From Lelliottia nimipressuralis (lineage in GTDB: Bacteria; Pseudomonadota; Gammaproteobacteria; Enterobacterales; Enterobacteriaceae), in the NCBI RefSeq assembly GCF_004115925.1, contig NZ_SDDX01000013.1:124001-188000 (forward strand): a DNA stretch of 64,000 nucleotides, in the 5' to 3' direction. Shown one piece after another: positions 23,205-35,286 of the stretch. The translations under genes and the position numbers were made by a program. Each line of letters begins with the position of its first letter. The stretch's first letter is position 1. The notes beneath the pieces were generated by a model. The model worked only from the letters and a program-made list of their open reading frames with translations. It did no database searches and was not told the DNA's origin.

Positions 23205-26111
23205 ATGCCTTTTACACTTGGTCAACGCTGGATCAGCGATACAGAAAGCGAGCTTGGATTAGGAACTGTGGTAGCGCTGGATGCGCGCATGGTCACTATC
23301 CTTTTCCCGGCCACGGGTGAAAACCGTCTGTATGCACGCAATGACTCCCCTGTTACCCGCGTCATGTTTAACCCGGGTGACACCGTTACCAGCCATGAAG
23401 GCTGGCAGCTGAAGATTGAAGACGTAAAAGAAGAGAACGGGATCCTCGCCTACATCGGTACGCGAGTCGACACGGAAGAAACAAATGTCATCCTGCGCGA
23501 AGTGCTGCTCGACAGCCGACTGGTCTTCAGCAAGCCGCAGGACCGTCTGTTTGCCGGTCAGATCGACCGCATGGACCGTTTTGCCCTGCGCTATCGCGCG
23601 CGTAAATTCCAGAGCGAACAGTACCGCATGCCGTGGAGCGGCCTGCGTGGTCAGCGTACCAGCCTGATCCCGCACCAGCTGAACATCGCCCACGACGTTG
23701 GCCGTCGCCATGCGCCGCGCGTGCTGCTGGCTGATGAAGTCGGTCTCGGTAAAACCATCGAAGCGGGGATGATCCTGCATCAACAGCTGCTCTCCGGCGC
23801 TGCCGAGCGCGTGCTTATCGTGGTGCCTGAAACCCTGCAACACCAGTGGCTGGTCGAGATGTTGCGCCGCTTCAACTTGCGTTTCTCCCTGTTTGACGAC
23901 GAGCGCTACGCCGAAGCCCAGCACGACGCCGATAATCCGTTCGAAACGGAACAGCTGGTGATCTGCTCTCTGGACTTCGTACGCCGCAGCAAGCAGCGCC
24001 TTGAGCATCTGTGCGACGCCGAGTGGGATCTGATGGTCGTTGATGAAGCCCACCACCTGGTCTGGAGCGAAGATGCGCCCAGCCGTGAATATATGGCGAT
24101 CGAGCAGCTGGCCGAACGCGTGCCGGGTATCCTGCTGCTGACCGCTACGCCGGAGCAGCTGGGGCTGGAAAGCCACTTTGCGCGTCTGCGCCTGCTCGAT
24201 CCTAACCGTTTCCACGATTTCTCTGTGTTTGTCGAAGAGCAGCAAAACTACCGCCCGGTTGCCGATGCGGTCGCCCTGCTGCTGGCTGGTAAGCACCTGT
24301 CCAACGATGAACTCAACACCCTGAGCGAGTTGATTGGCGAGCAGGATATTGAACCGCTGCTGCACGCCGCCAACAGCGACCGCGACGACGCGGAAACCGC
24401 GCGTCAGGAACTGGTCTCCATGTTAATGGACCGCCACGGCACCAGCCGCGTGCTGTTCCGTAACACCCGTAACGGCGTGAAAGGCTTCCCGAAACGCGAG
24501 CTGCACACCATTAAGCTGCCGCTGCCGACACAGTACCAAACCGCGATTAAAGTCTCTGGCATCATGGGGGCGCGCAAAAGTGCTGAAGAGCGCGCGCGCG
24601 ATATGCTCTATCCGGAACAGATTTATCAGGAATTTGAAGGCGATACCGGCACCTGGTGGAACTTCGATCCACGCGTCGAATGGCTGATGGGCTATCTGAC
24701 CGCTCACCGCTCGCAGAAAGTGCTGGTAATTTGCGCCAAAGCGGCCACCGCGCTGCAGCTGGAGCAAGTCCTGCGCGAGCGCGAAGGTATCCGCGCTGCC
24801 GTGTTCCACGAAGGGATGTCGATCATCGAACGCGACCGCGCGGCGGCCTGGTTCGGTGAAGAGGATAGCGGCGCGCAGGTGCTGCTCTGCTCCGAAATCG
24901 GCTCCGAGGGCCGTAACTTCCAGTTCGCCAGCCATCTGGTGATGTTCGATCTGCCGTTTAACCCGGATCTGCTGGAGCAGCGTATCGGTCGTCTGGACCG
25001 TATCGGCCAGGCGCATGATATTCAGATCCACGTTCCGTTCCTGGAAAAAACCGCCCAGTCGGTGCTGGTGCGTTGGTTCCACGAAGGTCTGGACGCGTTT
25101 GAACACACCTGCCCGACCGGTCGCACCATTTACGATCAGGTGCACAGCGATCTGATTGGGTATCTGGCGGCACCGGAAGAGACCGAAGGCTTTGACGATC
25201 TGATCAAATCCTGTCGCGAAAAACACGATGCGCTAAAGCTGCAGCTGGAGCAAGGGCGTGACCGTCTGCTGGAGATCCACTCCAACGGTGGCGAGAAAGC
25301 GCAGCAGCTTGCCGAAAGCATCGAAGAGCAGGACGATGACACCAGCCTGATCAGCTTCGCGATGAACCTGTTTGATATCGTTGGTATCAACCAGGACGAT
25401 CGCGGCGAGAACATGATTGTGCTGACGCCGTCCGATCACATGCTGGTCCCGGATTTCCCTGGCCTGCCGGAAGATGGCTGCACCATCACCTTTGAGCGTG
25501 ACGTGGCCCTTTCCCGCGAAGATGCGCAGTTCATTACCTGGGAACATCCGCTTATCCGCAACGGTCTGGATTTGATTCTGTCCGGCGACACCGGCAGCAG
25601 CACCATTTCTCTGTTGAAAAACAAAGCGCTGCCCGTTGGCACGCTGCTGCTTGAGTTGATCTACGTGGTTGAGGCGCAAGCGCCGAAACAGCTGCAGCTC
25701 AACCGCTTCCTGCCCGCCACCCCGGTGCGTTTGATGCTCGACAAAAACGGCACTAACCTCGCCGCGCAGGTCGAGTTTGAGAGCTTTAACCGTCAGCTAA
25801 GCGCCGTTAACCGCCACACGGGCAGCAAACTGGTGAATGCGGTCCAGCAGGATGTGCATGCCATTTTGCAGCAGGGTGAAGCGCAGATTGAGAAAGCCGC
25901 GCGCGCACTGATTGATGCGGCTCGCAGCGAAGCAGACGAAAAACTCTCTGCCGAGCTGTCGCGTCTGGAAGCGTTACGCGCGGTGAATCCAAACATCCGT
26001 GACGACGAGCTTGCAGCCATTGAGAGCAACCGTGAGCAGGTGCTGGAAAGCCTGAATCAGGCGAGCTGGCGACTGGATGCGCTGCGCCTGATCGTTGTGA
26101 CGCATCAGTAA
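23205..26111 (+). CDS. rapA: RNA polymerase-associated ATPase RapA
   Basis: This is an SWI2/SNF2-type ATPase that binds RNA polymerase and recycles it after transcription. It has 968 residues, exactly the E. coli length. The N-terminal Tudor-like domains are followed by the helicase core: ADEVGLGKT with the Walker Lys at residue 183, then [18 protein letters not shown] and the motif VI segment [12 protein letters not shown] follow. The Shine-Dalgarno is weak (TTAGAG). It is 129 bp after polB, and rluA follows 12 nt later. Confidence 0.97.
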   Translation: MPFTLGQRWISDTESELGLGTVVALDARMVTILFPATGENRLYARNDSPVTRVMFNPGDTVTSHEGWQLKIEDVKEENGILAYIGTRVDTEETNVILREVLLDSRLVFSKPQDRLFAGQIDRMDRFALRYRARKFQSEQYRMPWSGLRGQRTSLIPHQLNIAHDVGRRHAPRVLLADEVGLGKTIEAGMILHQQLLSGAAERVLIVVPETLQHQWLVEMLRRFNLRFSLFDDERYAEAQHDADNPFETEQLVICSLDFVRRSKQRLEHLCDAEWDLMVVDEAHHLVWSEDAPSREYMAIEQLAERVPGILLLTATPEQLGLESHFARLRLLDPNRFHDFSVFVEEQQNYRPVADAVALLLAGKHLSNDELNTLSELIGEQDIEPLLHAANSDRDDAETARQELVSMLMDRHGTSRVLFRNTRNGVKGFPKRELHTIKLPLPTQYQTAIKVSGIMGARKSAEERARDMLYPEQIYQEFEGDTGTWWNFDPRVEWLMGYLTAHRSQKVLVICAKAATALQLEQVLREREGIRAAVFHEGMSIIERDRAAAWFGEEDSGAQVLLCSEIGSEGRNFQFASHLVMFDLPFNPDLLEQRIGRLDRIGQAHDIQIHVPFLEKTAQSVLVRWFHEGLDAFEHTCPTGRTIYDQVHSDLIGYLAAPEETEGFDDLIKSCREKHDALKLQLEQGRDRLLEIHSNGGEKAQQLAESIEEQDDDTSLISFAMNLFDIVGINQDDRGENMIVLTPSDHMLVPDFPGLPEDGCTITFERDVALSREDAQFITWEHPLIRNGLDLILSGDTGSSTISLLKNKALPVGTLLLELIYVVEAQAPKQLQLNRFLPATPVRLMLDKNGTNLAAQVEFESFNRQLSAVNRHTGSKLVNAVQQDVHAILQQGEAQIEKAARALIDAARSEADEKLSAELSRLEALRAVNPNIRDDELAAIESNREQVLESLNQASWRLDALRLIVVTHQ

Positions 26112-26123
26112 ACGGAGCGCGAC

Positions 26124-26783
26124 ATGATCATGGAGACCTACAATCCGCCGATGGACCCGTGGCTGGTCATTCTGTATCAGGATGACCACATTATGGTGGT
26201 CAACAAGCCCAGCGGCCTGTTGTCCGTGCCGGGACGTCTGGAGGAGCACAAAGACAGCGTGATGACGCGCGTACAGCGCGATTATCCGCAGGCAGAATCC
26301 GTGCATCGCCTGGATATGGCGACCAGCGGCGTGATTGTGGTGGCTCTGACGAAAGCGGCTGAGCGCGAGTTAAAGCGCCAGTTCCGCGATCGTGAACCGA
26401 AGAAACAGTATGTCGCGCGCATCTGGGGACACCCGGAAAAAGCGGAAGGTCTGGTGGATTTACCGCTGATTTGCGACTGGCCGAACCGGCCTAAGCAAAA
26501 AGTCTGTTTTGAAACCGGCAAGGCGGCGCAGACCGAGTATGAGGTGCTGGATTACGCTGCGGATAACACCGCGCGTATTCTGCTCAAACCGATTACCGGC
26601 CGTTCGCATCAGCTGCGCGTGCATATGCTGGCGCTGGGCCATCCGATTCTGGGGGACCGTTTTTACGCCACCCCGGAAGCGCTCGCGATGGCGCCGCGTC
26701 TGCAATTACACGCTCAGATGCTGACGATAACGCATCCGGAATTCGGCAATCTGATGACGTTTAAAGCCCCTGCCGATTTTTAA
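26124..26783 (+). CDS. rluA: Dual-specificity pseudouridine synthase RluA
   Basis: This enzyme makes pseudouridine 746 in 23S rRNA and position 32 of several tRNAs. It has 219 residues as in E. coli. The catalytic Asp64 lies in HRLDMATSG, and the RluA family loops KPSGLLSVPG and GRSHQLRVHM are present. It is probably co-transcribed with rapA. Confidence 0.96.
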   Translation: MIMETYNPPMDPWLVILYQDDHIMVVNKPSGLLSVPGRLEEHKDSVMTRVQRDYPQAESVHRLDMATSGVIVVALTKAAERELKRQFRDREPKKQYVARIWGHPEKAEGLVDLPLICDWPNRPKQKVCFETGKAAQTEYEVLDYAADNTARILLKPITGRSHQLRVHMLALGHPILGDRFYATPEALAMAPRLQLHAQMLTITHPEFGNLMTFKAPADF

Positions 26784-26789
26784 CGTAGT

Positions 26790-26807
26790 GCCCGGCGGGT
26801 GCCGGGC
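26790..26807. terminator. Hairpin between convergent rluA and djlA
   Basis: GCCCGGC and GCCGGGC, separated by four bases, sit between the two stop codons. The element is GC-rich with no T-run, and may be a REP remnant or a weak bidirectional terminator. Confidence 0.45.
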
Positions 26808-26813
26808 TTACGC

Positions 26814-27635
26814 TTATTTAAAGCCCTTCTGCTCTTTAATGAGCTCGTACGCTTTCTGAATTTCCTGCGCTTTCTGCTTCGCCATTTCCATCATCTCTGG
26901 CGGTAACCCTTTCGCCACCAGTTTATCCGGATGATGTTCGCTCATCAGCTTGCGATAGGCGCGTTTAATGGTGGTCGCATCGTCGGTCGCTTTCACGCCC
27001 AGTACGTTACACGCATCTTCCAGCGTCGGGCCGCGCTGTGCCTGCTGCCAGCCACCGCCAGCAGACTGCTGCTGATGTTGATAGCCGCCACCAAATTGCG
27101 CGCCGCCCTGCATCATGCGCAGGAACTGGTCGAACTGCATGCGGGAAATGCCCAGCTCTTCGGCAATCACGTACAACACGTCGCGTTCGTTAGGGTGCAG
27201 TGACCCATCCGCAAACGCCGCCTGAATCTGGATTTCCAGAAACATCCGAATTAAATCAAAGCGTCCGAAACAGATGCTGCGGAACTGACGCATTTTCTCG
27301 CGCAGCGGATAGTTATCCGCCTTACCGATGCGAAACGCATTTTGTGCCGCCACGCGGGACTCGCCGTGCAGGCTCATGCGATCCATAAATACGCTGGCAA
27401 TTTGAATGTCTGCCTCGGTAACGCGTCCCTTCGATTTGGTTAAATGCCCCATTACCTCAAAGGTGGTCGCAAAAAAGAGCGCCTGACGCTCACGCTGGTT
27501 GGCAAACCAGGCCATTTTACGACTGCGCGCCTTATCGAACATATGCCCGATAATCAGGCCCAAAACGATGCCCCAAAACCCTGCGCCCATCAACAAAGCG
27601 AATGCGACGCCAATAATTTTACCCCAATACTGCAT
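26814..27635 (-). CDS. djlA: Membrane-anchored co-chaperone DjlA
   Basis: This is a type III J-protein of the inner membrane that stimulates DnaK and can activate the Rcs phosphorelay. The single N-terminal transmembrane segment ([20 protein letters not shown]) includes the Gly-rich dimerising face. A TerB-like central domain and a short Gln/Gly-rich linker ([10 protein letters not shown]) follow. A C-terminal J domain carries [10 protein letters not shown], that is the HPD motif. It has 273 residues against 271 in E. coli. It is divergent from lptD. Confidence 0.95.
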   Translation of the reverse strand: MQYWGKIIGVAFALLMGAGFWGIVLGLIIGHMFDKARSRKMAWFANQRERQALFFATTFEVMGHLTKSKGRVTEADIQIASVFMDRMSLHGESRVAAQNAFRIGKADNYPLREKMRQFRSICFGRFDLIRMFLEIQIQAAFADGSLHPNERDVLYVIAEELGISRMQFDQFLRMMQGGAQFGGGYQHQQQSAGGGWQQAQRGPTLEDACNVLGVKATDDATTIKRAYRKLMSEHHPDKLVAKGLPPEMMEMAKQKAQEIQKAYELIKEQKGFK

Positions 27636-27874
27636 AGACTCCCCGTATGGTCATAGTCCTGATTCGACGCAACTCCATCATCTCAGTGGTCGAGCCACGG
27701 TCAATTGAGGGACATCGCCTATAATTTGCATTATCATACTCGTCATTCGATAGCGAGCCTAACACTCTGACTCGTAAACGGGCAGGATTAACGCTGGCAC
27801 TGCGCAGATGAGTAAGATAGTCTCTGAGCGTTTGTAAGCCGTAGCCACTGATGACGGAACACTAAATATAACGT

Positions 27875-30223
27875 ATGAAAAAACGTATCCCCACCCTCCT
27901 GGCCACCATGATCGCCGCCGCTCTGTACAGTCAACAGGGCATGGCTGCCGATCTCGCCTCACAGTGTAAGCTTGGCATCCCAAGCTATGATCGCCCATTG
28001 GTGCAGGGTGATACCAATAGCTTGCCCGTCACGATTAATGCCGACCATGCCGGTGGCAATTATCCGGATAACGCGACATTTACGGGCAATGTCGATATTA
28101 ATCAGGGCAACAGCCGTCTGCGGGCGGATGAAGTCCAGCTGCATCAAAAGCAGCCTGAGGGCGCGGCAGAGCCGGTTCGCACAGTCGATGCTCTTGGCAA
28201 TGTGCACTATGACGACAATCAGGTCATCCTGAAAGGTCCGAAAGGCTGGGCAAACCTGAATACCAAAGATACCAACGTCTGGGAAGGTGATTACCAGATG
28301 GTGGGTCGCCAGGGACGCGGTAAAGCAGATCTGATGAAACAGCGCGGTGAAAACCGCTATACCATTCTGGAGAATGGCTCCTTTACCTCTTGTCTGCCGG
28401 GTTCTGACACCTGGAGCGTCGTCGGTAGTGAAGTGATCCACGACCGCGAAGAGCAGGTGGCGGAAATCTGGAATGCACGCTTTAAACTCGGCCCGGTGCC
28501 GGTGTTTTATAGCCCCTACTTGCAGTTGCCGGTCGGCGATAAGCGTCGTTCAGGTTTCCTGATCCCGAACGCCAAGTACAGCACCACGAACTATTTTGAG
28601 TTCTACCTGCCGTACTACTGGAACATCGCGCCGAACATGGACGCCACGATTACGCCGCACTATATCCATAAGCGCGGCAATATCATGTGGGAAAACGAGT
28701 TCCGTTACCTGACCAAAGCGGGTACAGGTCTGATGGAGCTGGATTACTTGCCATCGGATAAAGTGTTTAACGATGAGCACCCGACAGAGGGCGATCGTCA
28801 CCGCTGGTTATACTACTGGCAGCATGCCGGTGTGATGGATCAGGTCTGGCGTTTCAACGTCGACTACACCAAAGTCAGCGATCCTTATTACTTTAACGAT
28901 TTTGATTCCAAGTACGGTTCAAGTACCGATGGCTACGCGACGCAGAAATTCAGCGTCGGTTACGCGAATCAGAACTTCAACGCCACGGTTTCTGCCAAGA
29001 AGTTCCAGGTCTTTAGCTCTCAGACAGCCAGTACCTATGGCGCTGAGCCTCAGCTGGACGTGAACTGGACGCAGAATGATGTCGGTCCGTTTGATACCCG
29101 CGTTTATGCTCAGGCCGTCCACTTCGTGAATACCAATTCCGATATGCCAGAAGCGACCCGCGTCCACCTTGAACCGACCATTAATCTCCCGCTCTCTAAC
29201 GACTGGGCTAGCCTCAATACCGAAGCCAAGATGATGGCGACCCACTATCAGCAGAAGAATGTGGACTGGTACAACAATCGCTACAACACCGATCTCGAAG
29301 AGTCCGTTAACCGTGTGCTGCCACAGTTTAAAATGGACGGTAAGCTGATTTTCGAACGTGATATGAACCTGGCAAGCGGCTATACCCAAACGCTGGAACC
29401 GCGCATGCAGTACCTGTATGTGCCGTATCGCGATCAGAGCAAAATCCAGAACTACGACTCCTCTTTCCTCCAGTCCGACTACAGCGGCCTGTTCCGCGAT
29501 CGTACCTATGGCGGACTTGACCGTATTGCTTCCGCGAACCAGGTAACGACCGGCGTCACGACTCGCGTATATGATGACGCTGCGGTTGAACGTTTTAACG
29601 TTTCTGTTGGTCAAATCTACTACTTCACTGAAGCACGTACCGGTGATGACGACATTAACTGGGAGAAAGACAATAAAACGGGTGCCCTGGTGTGGGCCGG
29701 TGATACCTACTGGCGCATGACCGATCGTTGGGGTCTGCGCGGTGGTCTGCAGTACGATACACGTCTGGATAACGTCGCCACCAGCAGCGCAAGCGTTGAG
29801 TATCGTCGTGATGAAGACCGGATGGTGCAGTTGACTTACCGTTACGCCAGCCCGGAATATATTCAGGCGACACTGCCAAACTACGCCAACGTCGAGCAGT
29901 ATAAAGACGGTATTTCCCAGGTGGGTGGGGCCGCAAGTTGGCCGATCGCCGATCGCTGGTCCATTGTGGGCGCCTACTACTTTGACACGAACACCAGCAA
30001 GCCTGCGGATCAGATGGTTGGCTTGCAATACAACTCCTGCTGTTATGCGCTTCGCGTAGGCTACGAGCGCAAACTTAACGGCTGGGATACCGACAATAAT
30101 CAGAGCAAATACGATAACGTCATTGGCTTCAATGTCGAATTGCGCGGCCTGAGTTCCAACTACGGCCTGGGCACGCAGCAGATGCTGCGCTCGAACATTC
30201 TGCCATATCGTAGTTCCTTGTAA
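27875..30223 (+). CDS. lptD: LPS-assembly outer membrane protein LptD
   Basis: This beta-barrel translocon inserts lipopolysaccharide into the outer leaflet together with LptE. The signal peptide ends at [10 protein letters not shown]. The N-terminal LptA-like jellyroll is followed by a large C-terminal barrel. All four disulfide cysteines are present: Cys31, the Cys in FTSCLPG and the pair NSCCYALR at 722-723. It has 782 residues against 784 in E. coli. It is the first gene of lptD-surA-pdxA-rsmA-apaG-apaH. Confidence 0.97.
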   Translation: MKKRIPTLLATMIAAALYSQQGMAADLASQCKLGIPSYDRPLVQGDTNSLPVTINADHAGGNYPDNATFTGNVDINQGNSRLRADEVQLHQKQPEGAAEPVRTVDALGNVHYDDNQVILKGPKGWANLNTKDTNVWEGDYQMVGRQGRGKADLMKQRGENRYTILENGSFTSCLPGSDTWSVVGSEVIHDREEQVAEIWNARFKLGPVPVFYSPYLQLPVGDKRRSGFLIPNAKYSTTNYFEFYLPYYWNIAPNMDATITPHYIHKRGNIMWENEFRYLTKAGTGLMELDYLPSDKVFNDEHPTEGDRHRWLYYWQHAGVMDQVWRFNVDYTKVSDPYYFNDFDSKYGSSTDGYATQKFSVGYANQNFNATVSAKKFQVFSSQTASTYGAEPQLDVNWTQNDVGPFDTRVYAQAVHFVNTNSDMPEATRVHLEPTINLPLSNDWASLNTEAKMMATHYQQKNVDWYNNRYNTDLEESVNRVLPQFKMDGKLIFERDMNLASGYTQTLEPRMQYLYVPYRDQSKIQNYDSSFLQSDYSGLFRDRTYGGLDRIASANQVTTGVTTRVYDDAAVERFNVSVGQIYYFTEARTGDDDINWEKDNKTGALVWAGDTYWRMTDRWGLRGGLQYDTRLDNVATSSASVEYRRDEDRMVQLTYRYASPEYIQATLPNYANVEQYKDGISQVGGAASWPIADRWSIVGAYYFDTNTSKPADQMVGLQYNSCCYALRVGYERKLNGWDTDNNQSKYDNVIGFNVELRGLSSNYGLGTQQMLRSNILPYRSSL

Positions 30224-30276
30224 TGTGCTTGATTTACAACGCCATCCGCTTTGCGGTTAATTGAAATGGAAAAAGT

Positions 30277-31563
30277 ATGAAGAACTGGAAAACGCTGCTG
30301 CTCGGTATCGCTATGGTTGCGAACACCAGCTTTGCCGCGCCACAGGTTGTTGATAAAGTCGCCGCCGTGGTGAACAACGGTGTAGTACTTGAAAGCGACG
30401 TAAATGGCTTAATGCAATCTGTGAAGCTCAATTCGGGTGAAGCAGGTCAGCAACTTCCAGATGACGCGACGCTGCGTCATCAGATCCTCGAGCGTTTGAT
30501 CATGGATCAGATCGTGCTGCAGATGGGTCAGAAAATGGGTGTGAAGGTGACCGATCAGCAGCTCGATGAAGCGATCGCCAACATTTCTAAGCAAAACAAC
30601 ATGACCCTCGATCAGATGCGCAGCCGTCTGGCCTACGATGGGATCAGCTATGCGACCTACCGCAACCAGATCCGCAAAGAGATGCTGATCTCTGAAGTGC
30701 GCAACAACGAAGTGCGTCGCCGCGTATCGATCCTGCCGCAGGAAGTGGATCAGCTGGCGAAGCAGGTGGGCAACCAGAACGATGCCAGCACCGAGCTGAA
30801 CCTGAGCCACATCCTGATTCCACTGCCGGAAAACCCGACTTCCGATCAGGCTGCTGAAGCGGAAAGCCAGGCACGTTCTATCGTGGATCAGGCGCGTAAC
30901 GGTGGTGACTTCGGCAAACTGGCGATCAGCTACTCCGCTGACCAGCAGGCACTGAAAGGCGGCCAGATGGGCTGGGGTCGTATTCAGGAGCTGCCGTCTA
31001 TTTTTGCGCAGGCGCTGAGCACCGCGAAGAAAGGCGATGTTATCGGTCCTATCCGTTCCGGTGTCGGCTTCCACATTCTGAAAGTGAACGATATGCGCGG
31101 TCAGAGCCAGAGTATTTCCGTCACGGAAGTGCATGCTCGCCACATCCTGCTTAAGCCGTCACCGATTATGACCGACGACCAGGCGCGCGTGAAACTGGAG
31201 CAGATTGCTGCCGATATTAAGAGCGGTAAAACCTCCTTCGCCAATGCGGCGAAAGAGTTCTCTCAGGATCCCGGTTCTGCGAATCAGGGCGGCGATCTGG
31301 GCTGGGCGGCTGCGGATATCTACGATCCTGCCTTCCGCGATGCGCTGATGAAGCTGAACAAAGGCCAGATGAGCGCCCCGGTTCACTCCTCCTTCGGCTG
31401 GCACTTAATCGAACTGATGGATACCCGCAACGTGGATAAAACCGACGCGGCCCAGAAAGACAGAGCCTACCGTATGCTGTTCAACCGTAAATTCTCTGAA
31501 GAAGCGGCGACCTGGATGCAGGAACAACGCGCCAGCGCTTACGTGAAAATACTGAGCAACTAA
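30277..31563 (+). CDS. surA: Periplasmic chaperone / peptidyl-prolyl isomerase SurA
   Basis: SurA escorts unfolded outer-membrane proteins, including LptD, to the BAM complex. It has 428 residues with a signal peptide ([20 protein letters not shown]), an N-terminal chaperone domain and two parvulin domains. These begin near [12 protein letters not shown] and [12 protein letters not shown]. It lies 53 nt after lptD and shares one base with pdxA. Confidence 0.97.
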   Translation: MKNWKTLLLGIAMVANTSFAAPQVVDKVAAVVNNGVVLESDVNGLMQSVKLNSGEAGQQLPDDATLRHQILERLIMDQIVLQMGQKMGVKVTDQQLDEAIANISKQNNMTLDQMRSRLAYDGISYATYRNQIRKEMLISEVRNNEVRRRVSILPQEVDQLAKQVGNQNDASTELNLSHILIPLPENPTSDQAAEAESQARSIVDQARNGGDFGKLAISYSADQQALKGGQMGWGRIQELPSIFAQALSTAKKGDVIGPIRSGVGFHILKVNDMRGQSQSISVTEVHARHILLKPSPIMTDDQARVKLEQIAADIKSGKTSFANAAKEFSQDPGSANQGGDLGWAAADIYDPAFRDALMKLNKGQMSAPVHSSFGWHLIELMDTRNVDKTDAAQKDRAYRMLFNRKFSEEAATWMQEQRASAYVKILSN

Positions 31564-32549
31564 TGAAACAACATCGTGTTGTTATCACTCCCGGCGAACC
31601 CGCCGGGATTGGTCCTGACCTCGTCGTCCAGCTTGCACAACAGAGCTGGCCGGTGGAACTGGTCGTCTGTGCTGATGCAACACTGTTAAAAGACCGGGCT
31701 GAATGGCTCGGTCTGCCTTTAACGCTCCTGCCTTACGACGCCAGCCAAACGCCTGTTCCACAGCAGGCGGGTACCTTAACGCTTCTCCCTGTTGATCTTC
31801 GTGCGCCTGCGCAGCCAGGCCTGCTCAACACCGAAAACGGCCACTACGTTGTCGATACGCTGGCCCGCGCCTGTGATGGTTGCCTGAGCGGTGAATTTGC
31901 CGCGCTGATTACCGGTCCGGTACATAAGGGCGTGATTAACGATGCGGGTGTGCCGTTTACTGGCCACACGGAATTCTTTGAAGCGCGCTCCCACAGCGAC
32001 AACGTGGTCATGATGCTGGCGACGGAGGAACTGCGCGTCGCGCTGGTGACGACCCATTTGCCGCTGAAAGCCATTGCAGAGGCGATCACGCCTGCTCTGC
32101 TGCGCGACATCATCACCATATTGCATCACGATCTGCAAACCAAATTCGGTATCAAAGCGCCGCATATTCTGGTCTGCGGGCTGAATCCCCACGCGGGTGA
32201 AGGCGGGCATATGGGCATGGAAGAGATCGAAACCATCATTCCGGTGCTGGAAGAGATGCGCGCCAAAGGGATGAATCTCAGCGGGCCGCTGCCGGCTGAT
32301 ACCCTTTTCCAGGCTAAATATCTTGATAGTGCGGATGCTGTGCTCGCGATGTACCACGATCAGGGCCTGCCCGTGCTAAAATACCAGGGATTTGGCCGCG
32401 CCGTGAACATCACGCTCGGTTTACCCTTTATTCGAACGTCCGTTGACCACGGTACTGCGCTGGATCTGGCAGGAAAAGGCAAAGCGGATGTCGGCAGTTT
32501 TATTACGGCGCTTAATCTCGCCATCAAAATGATTGTTAATACTCAATGA
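31563..32549 (+). CDS. pdxA: 4-hydroxythreonine-4-phosphate dehydrogenase
   Basis: This is the NAD-dependent step of the DXP-dependent pyridoxal phosphate pathway. It yields 3-amino-2-oxopropyl phosphate. It has 328 residues, and the three metal-binding histidines are at 165, 210 and 265, one position below E. coli numbering. It overlaps surA by 1 nt and rsmA by 4 nt (ATGA). Confidence 0.96.
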   Translation: MKQHRVVITPGEPAGIGPDLVVQLAQQSWPVELVVCADATLLKDRAEWLGLPLTLLPYDASQTPVPQQAGTLTLLPVDLRAPAQPGLLNTENGHYVVDTLARACDGCLSGEFAALITGPVHKGVINDAGVPFTGHTEFFEARSHSDNVVMMLATEELRVALVTTHLPLKAIAEAITPALLRDIITILHHDLQTKFGIKAPHILVCGLNPHAGEGGHMGMEEIETIIPVLEEMRAKGMNLSGPLPADTLFQAKYLDSADAVLAMYHDQGLPVLKYQGFGRAVNITLGLPFIRTSVDHGTALDLAGKGKADVGSFITALNLAIKMIVNTQ

Positions 32550-33367
32550 ATACTAGAGTCCATCAGGGCCACTTAGCCCGCAAACGCTTCGGGCAAAACT
32601 TCCTTAACGATCAATTCGTTATCGAAAGCATCGTTTCTGCCATTAATCCACAAAAAGGCCAGGCGATGGTCGAAATCGGTCCGGGCCTTGCCGCGCTGAC
32701 CGAGCCGGTGGGTGAACGCCTCGACGAAATGACGGTTATCGAGCTGGACCGCGATCTGGCGGCCCGTCTGCAAACGCATCCGTTCCTCGGTCCTAAGCTG
32801 ACGATTTACCAGCAGGACGCCATGACCATGAACTTCGCCGAGCTGTCCGAGAAGCTGGGCCAGCCGCTGCGCGTGTTCGGTAACCTGCCGTATAACATCT
32901 CTACGCCGCTGATGTTCCATCTGTTTAGCTATACTGATGCCATTGCAGACATGCACTTCATGCTGCAAAAAGAGGTCGTCAACCGACTGGTTGCAGGGCC
33001 GAACAGTAAAGCGTATGGTCGATTGAGCGTAATGGCGCAATACTATTGCCAGATTATCCCGGTACTCGAAGTGCCACCGACCGCCTTTACCCCGGCGCCG
33101 AAAGTGGAATCTGCGGTAGTGCGTCTGGTCCCTCATGCCGTGATGCCGTACCCGGTCAAAGAGCTGCGCGTACTGAGCCGCATCACCACGGAGGCCTTTA
33201 ACCAGCGCCGTAAGACGATTCGCAACAGCCTGGGTAACTCGTTTACCGTTGAGGTGTTGACCGAATTAGGTATCGATCCGGCAATGCGTGCGGAAAATAT
33301 TTCCGTTGAGCAGTACTGTAAGTTGGCTAATTACATCAGCGACAACGCACCGCCAAAGGAGAGCTAA
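32546..33367 (+). CDS. rsmA: 16S rRNA A1518/A1519 dimethyltransferase (KsgA)
   Basis: This SAM-dependent enzyme dimethylates two adenosines near the 3' end of 16S rRNA and acts as a late checkpoint in 30S assembly. It has 273 residues as in E. coli. The SAM motif I is [13 protein letters not shown] and the catalytic NLPYNIS motif is at about 113-119. Loss of this gene gives kasugamycin resistance in E. coli; here it is intact. Confidence 0.97.
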   Translation: MNTRVHQGHLARKRFGQNFLNDQFVIESIVSAINPQKGQAMVEIGPGLAALTEPVGERLDEMTVIELDRDLAARLQTHPFLGPKLTIYQQDAMTMNFAELSEKLGQPLRVFGNLPYNISTPLMFHLFSYTDAIADMHFMLQKEVVNRLVAGPNSKAYGRLSVMAQYYCQIIPVLEVPPTAFTPAPKVESAVVRLVPHAVMPYPVKELRVLSRITTEAFNQRRKTIRNSLGNSFTVEVLTELGIDPAMRAENISVEQYCKLANYISDNAPPKES

Positions 33368-33370
33368 GCC

Positions 33371-33748
33371 ATGATTGATTCGCCCCGCGTATGTGTTCAG
33401 GTGCAAAGCGTTTACGTCGAGTCTCAGTCCACTCCGGACGACGAGCGTTTTGTTTTTGCTTATACCGTAACCATTCGCAATCTGGGGCGGATGCCTGTGC
33501 AACTGCTCGGGCGCTACTGGCTTATCACCAACGGCAATGGCCGTGAAATTGAAGTCCAGGGTGAAGGTGTGGTGGGAGAACAACCTCACATCGCCCCTGG
33601 CGAAGAGTATCAGTACACCAGCGGTGCCGTCATAGAGACACCGATGGGCACCATGCAAGGCCATTATGAAATGGTCGATCCAGACGGCAATACCTTCCGT
33701 ATTGCCGTGCCTGTTTTCCGTCTCGCCGTTCCTACATTCATTCACTAA
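33371..33748 (+). CDS. apaG: ApaG domain protein
   Basis: This is a 125-residue ApaG protein with an FnIII-like fold. The biochemical role is still poorly defined; it is linked to Co2+ resistance and Mg2+ efflux. Conserved segments are [11 protein letters not shown] and the [22 protein letters not shown] loop. It is four nt after rsmA and five before apaH. Confidence 0.95.
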   Translation: MIDSPRVCVQVQSVYVESQSTPDDERFVFAYTVTIRNLGRMPVQLLGRYWLITNGNGREIEVQGEGVVGEQPHIAPGEEYQYTSGAVIETPMGTMQGHYEMVDPDGNTFRIAVPVFRLAVPTFIH

Positions 33749-33752
33749 AAAA

Positions 33753-34601
33753 ATGTCTACATATCTCATTGGCGACGTTCACGGTTGCTACGATGAACTG
33801 ATCGCATTGCTAAAACAGGTCGATTTTACGCCTGGACAAGACACCCTCTGGTTGACGGGCGATTTAGTGGCGCGCGGCCCTGGGTCGCTGGATGTCTTAC
33901 GCTTCGTCAAATCGCTGGGCGACAGCGTGCGTGTGGTGCTGGGCAATCACGATCTGCATCTGCTGGCGGTGTTTGCCGGAATCAGTCGCAACAAGCCTAA
34001 AGACCGCATCACACCGCTGCTTGAAGCACCCGATGCCGACGAGTTGCTCAACTGGCTGCGTCGTCAGCCTTTGCTGCAGGTCGACGAAGAGAAAAAGCTG
34101 GTCATGGCCCATGCCGGGATCACCCCGCAGTGGGATCTGCAGACCGCCAAAGAGTGCGCGCGTGACGTCGAAGCGGTGCTGGCGAGCGACTCCTATCCGT
34201 TCTTCCTCGACGCGATGTATGGTGATATGCCGAACAACTGGAGCCCGGAGTTAAGCGGTCTGGCGCGCCTGCGCTTCGTGACCAATGCCTTTACCCGCAT
34301 GCGCTACTGCTTCCCGAACGGTCAGCTGGATATGTACTGCAAAGACACGCCGGAAAACGCCCCTGCGCCGCTAAAACCCTGGTTTGCCATTCCTGGCCCG
34401 GTGACGGATGAGTACAGCGTTGTGTTTGGCCACTGGGCATCGCTGGAAGGCAAAGGCACGCCGGAGAACATTTACGGGCTGGATACGGGATGTTGCTGGG
34501 GCGGAGATTTGACCTGCCTGCGCTGGGAAGATAAACACTATTTTGTGCAACCGTCGAACCGGCATCTGGAGTTAGGGGATGGCGAGGCGGTTGCCTCCTG
34601 A
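33753..34601 (+). CDS. apaH: Diadenosine tetraphosphatase
   Basis: This enzyme hydrolyses Ap4A to two ADP and also removes Np4 caps from RNA. It is a metallophosphoesterase with the motifs [17 protein letters not shown] and GNHD near the N-terminus. The ATG at 33753 gives 282 residues. An upstream in-frame start overlapping apaG would add 29 unrelated residues and is rejected. It is the last gene of the lptD operon. Confidence 0.96.
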   Translation: MSTYLIGDVHGCYDELIALLKQVDFTPGQDTLWLTGDLVARGPGSLDVLRFVKSLGDSVRVVLGNHDLHLLAVFAGISRNKPKDRITPLLEAPDADELLNWLRRQPLLQVDEEKKLVMAHAGITPQWDLQTAKECARDVEAVLASDSYPFFLDAMYGDMPNNWSPELSGLARLRFVTNAFTRMRYCFPNGQLDMYCKDTPENAPAPLKPWFAIPGPVTDEYSVVFGHWASLEGKGTPENIYGLDTGCCWGGDLTCLRWEDKHYFVQPSNRHLELGDGEAVAS

Positions 34602-34608
34602 TATTAAT

Positions 34609-34684
34609 GCCGGATAGTGGCGGCTTTGCCTTATCCGGCTTATGTTCAGGTCGTAAAACCCCGGTCAGCGAAGCGCCACCGGGG
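34609..34684. repeat. REP/BIME pair between apaH and folA
   Basis: There are two palindromes: GCCGGATAGTGGCGG...TTATCCGGC (34609-34639), a typical REP, and CCCCGGTCAG...CACCGGGG (34659-34684). They separate the convergent apaH and folA genes and probably serve as mRNA end points. Confidence 0.75.
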
Positions 34685-34692
34685 AATAAGAC

Positions 34693-35205
<513 letters not shown>

Positions 35206-35286
35206 CTATACGGAAAGCTTAATCTTTCGTCGACTGGCGGCAGAGTAAAGAACGGGAAATATTTCAATATTGCTGGCAACTCCTCT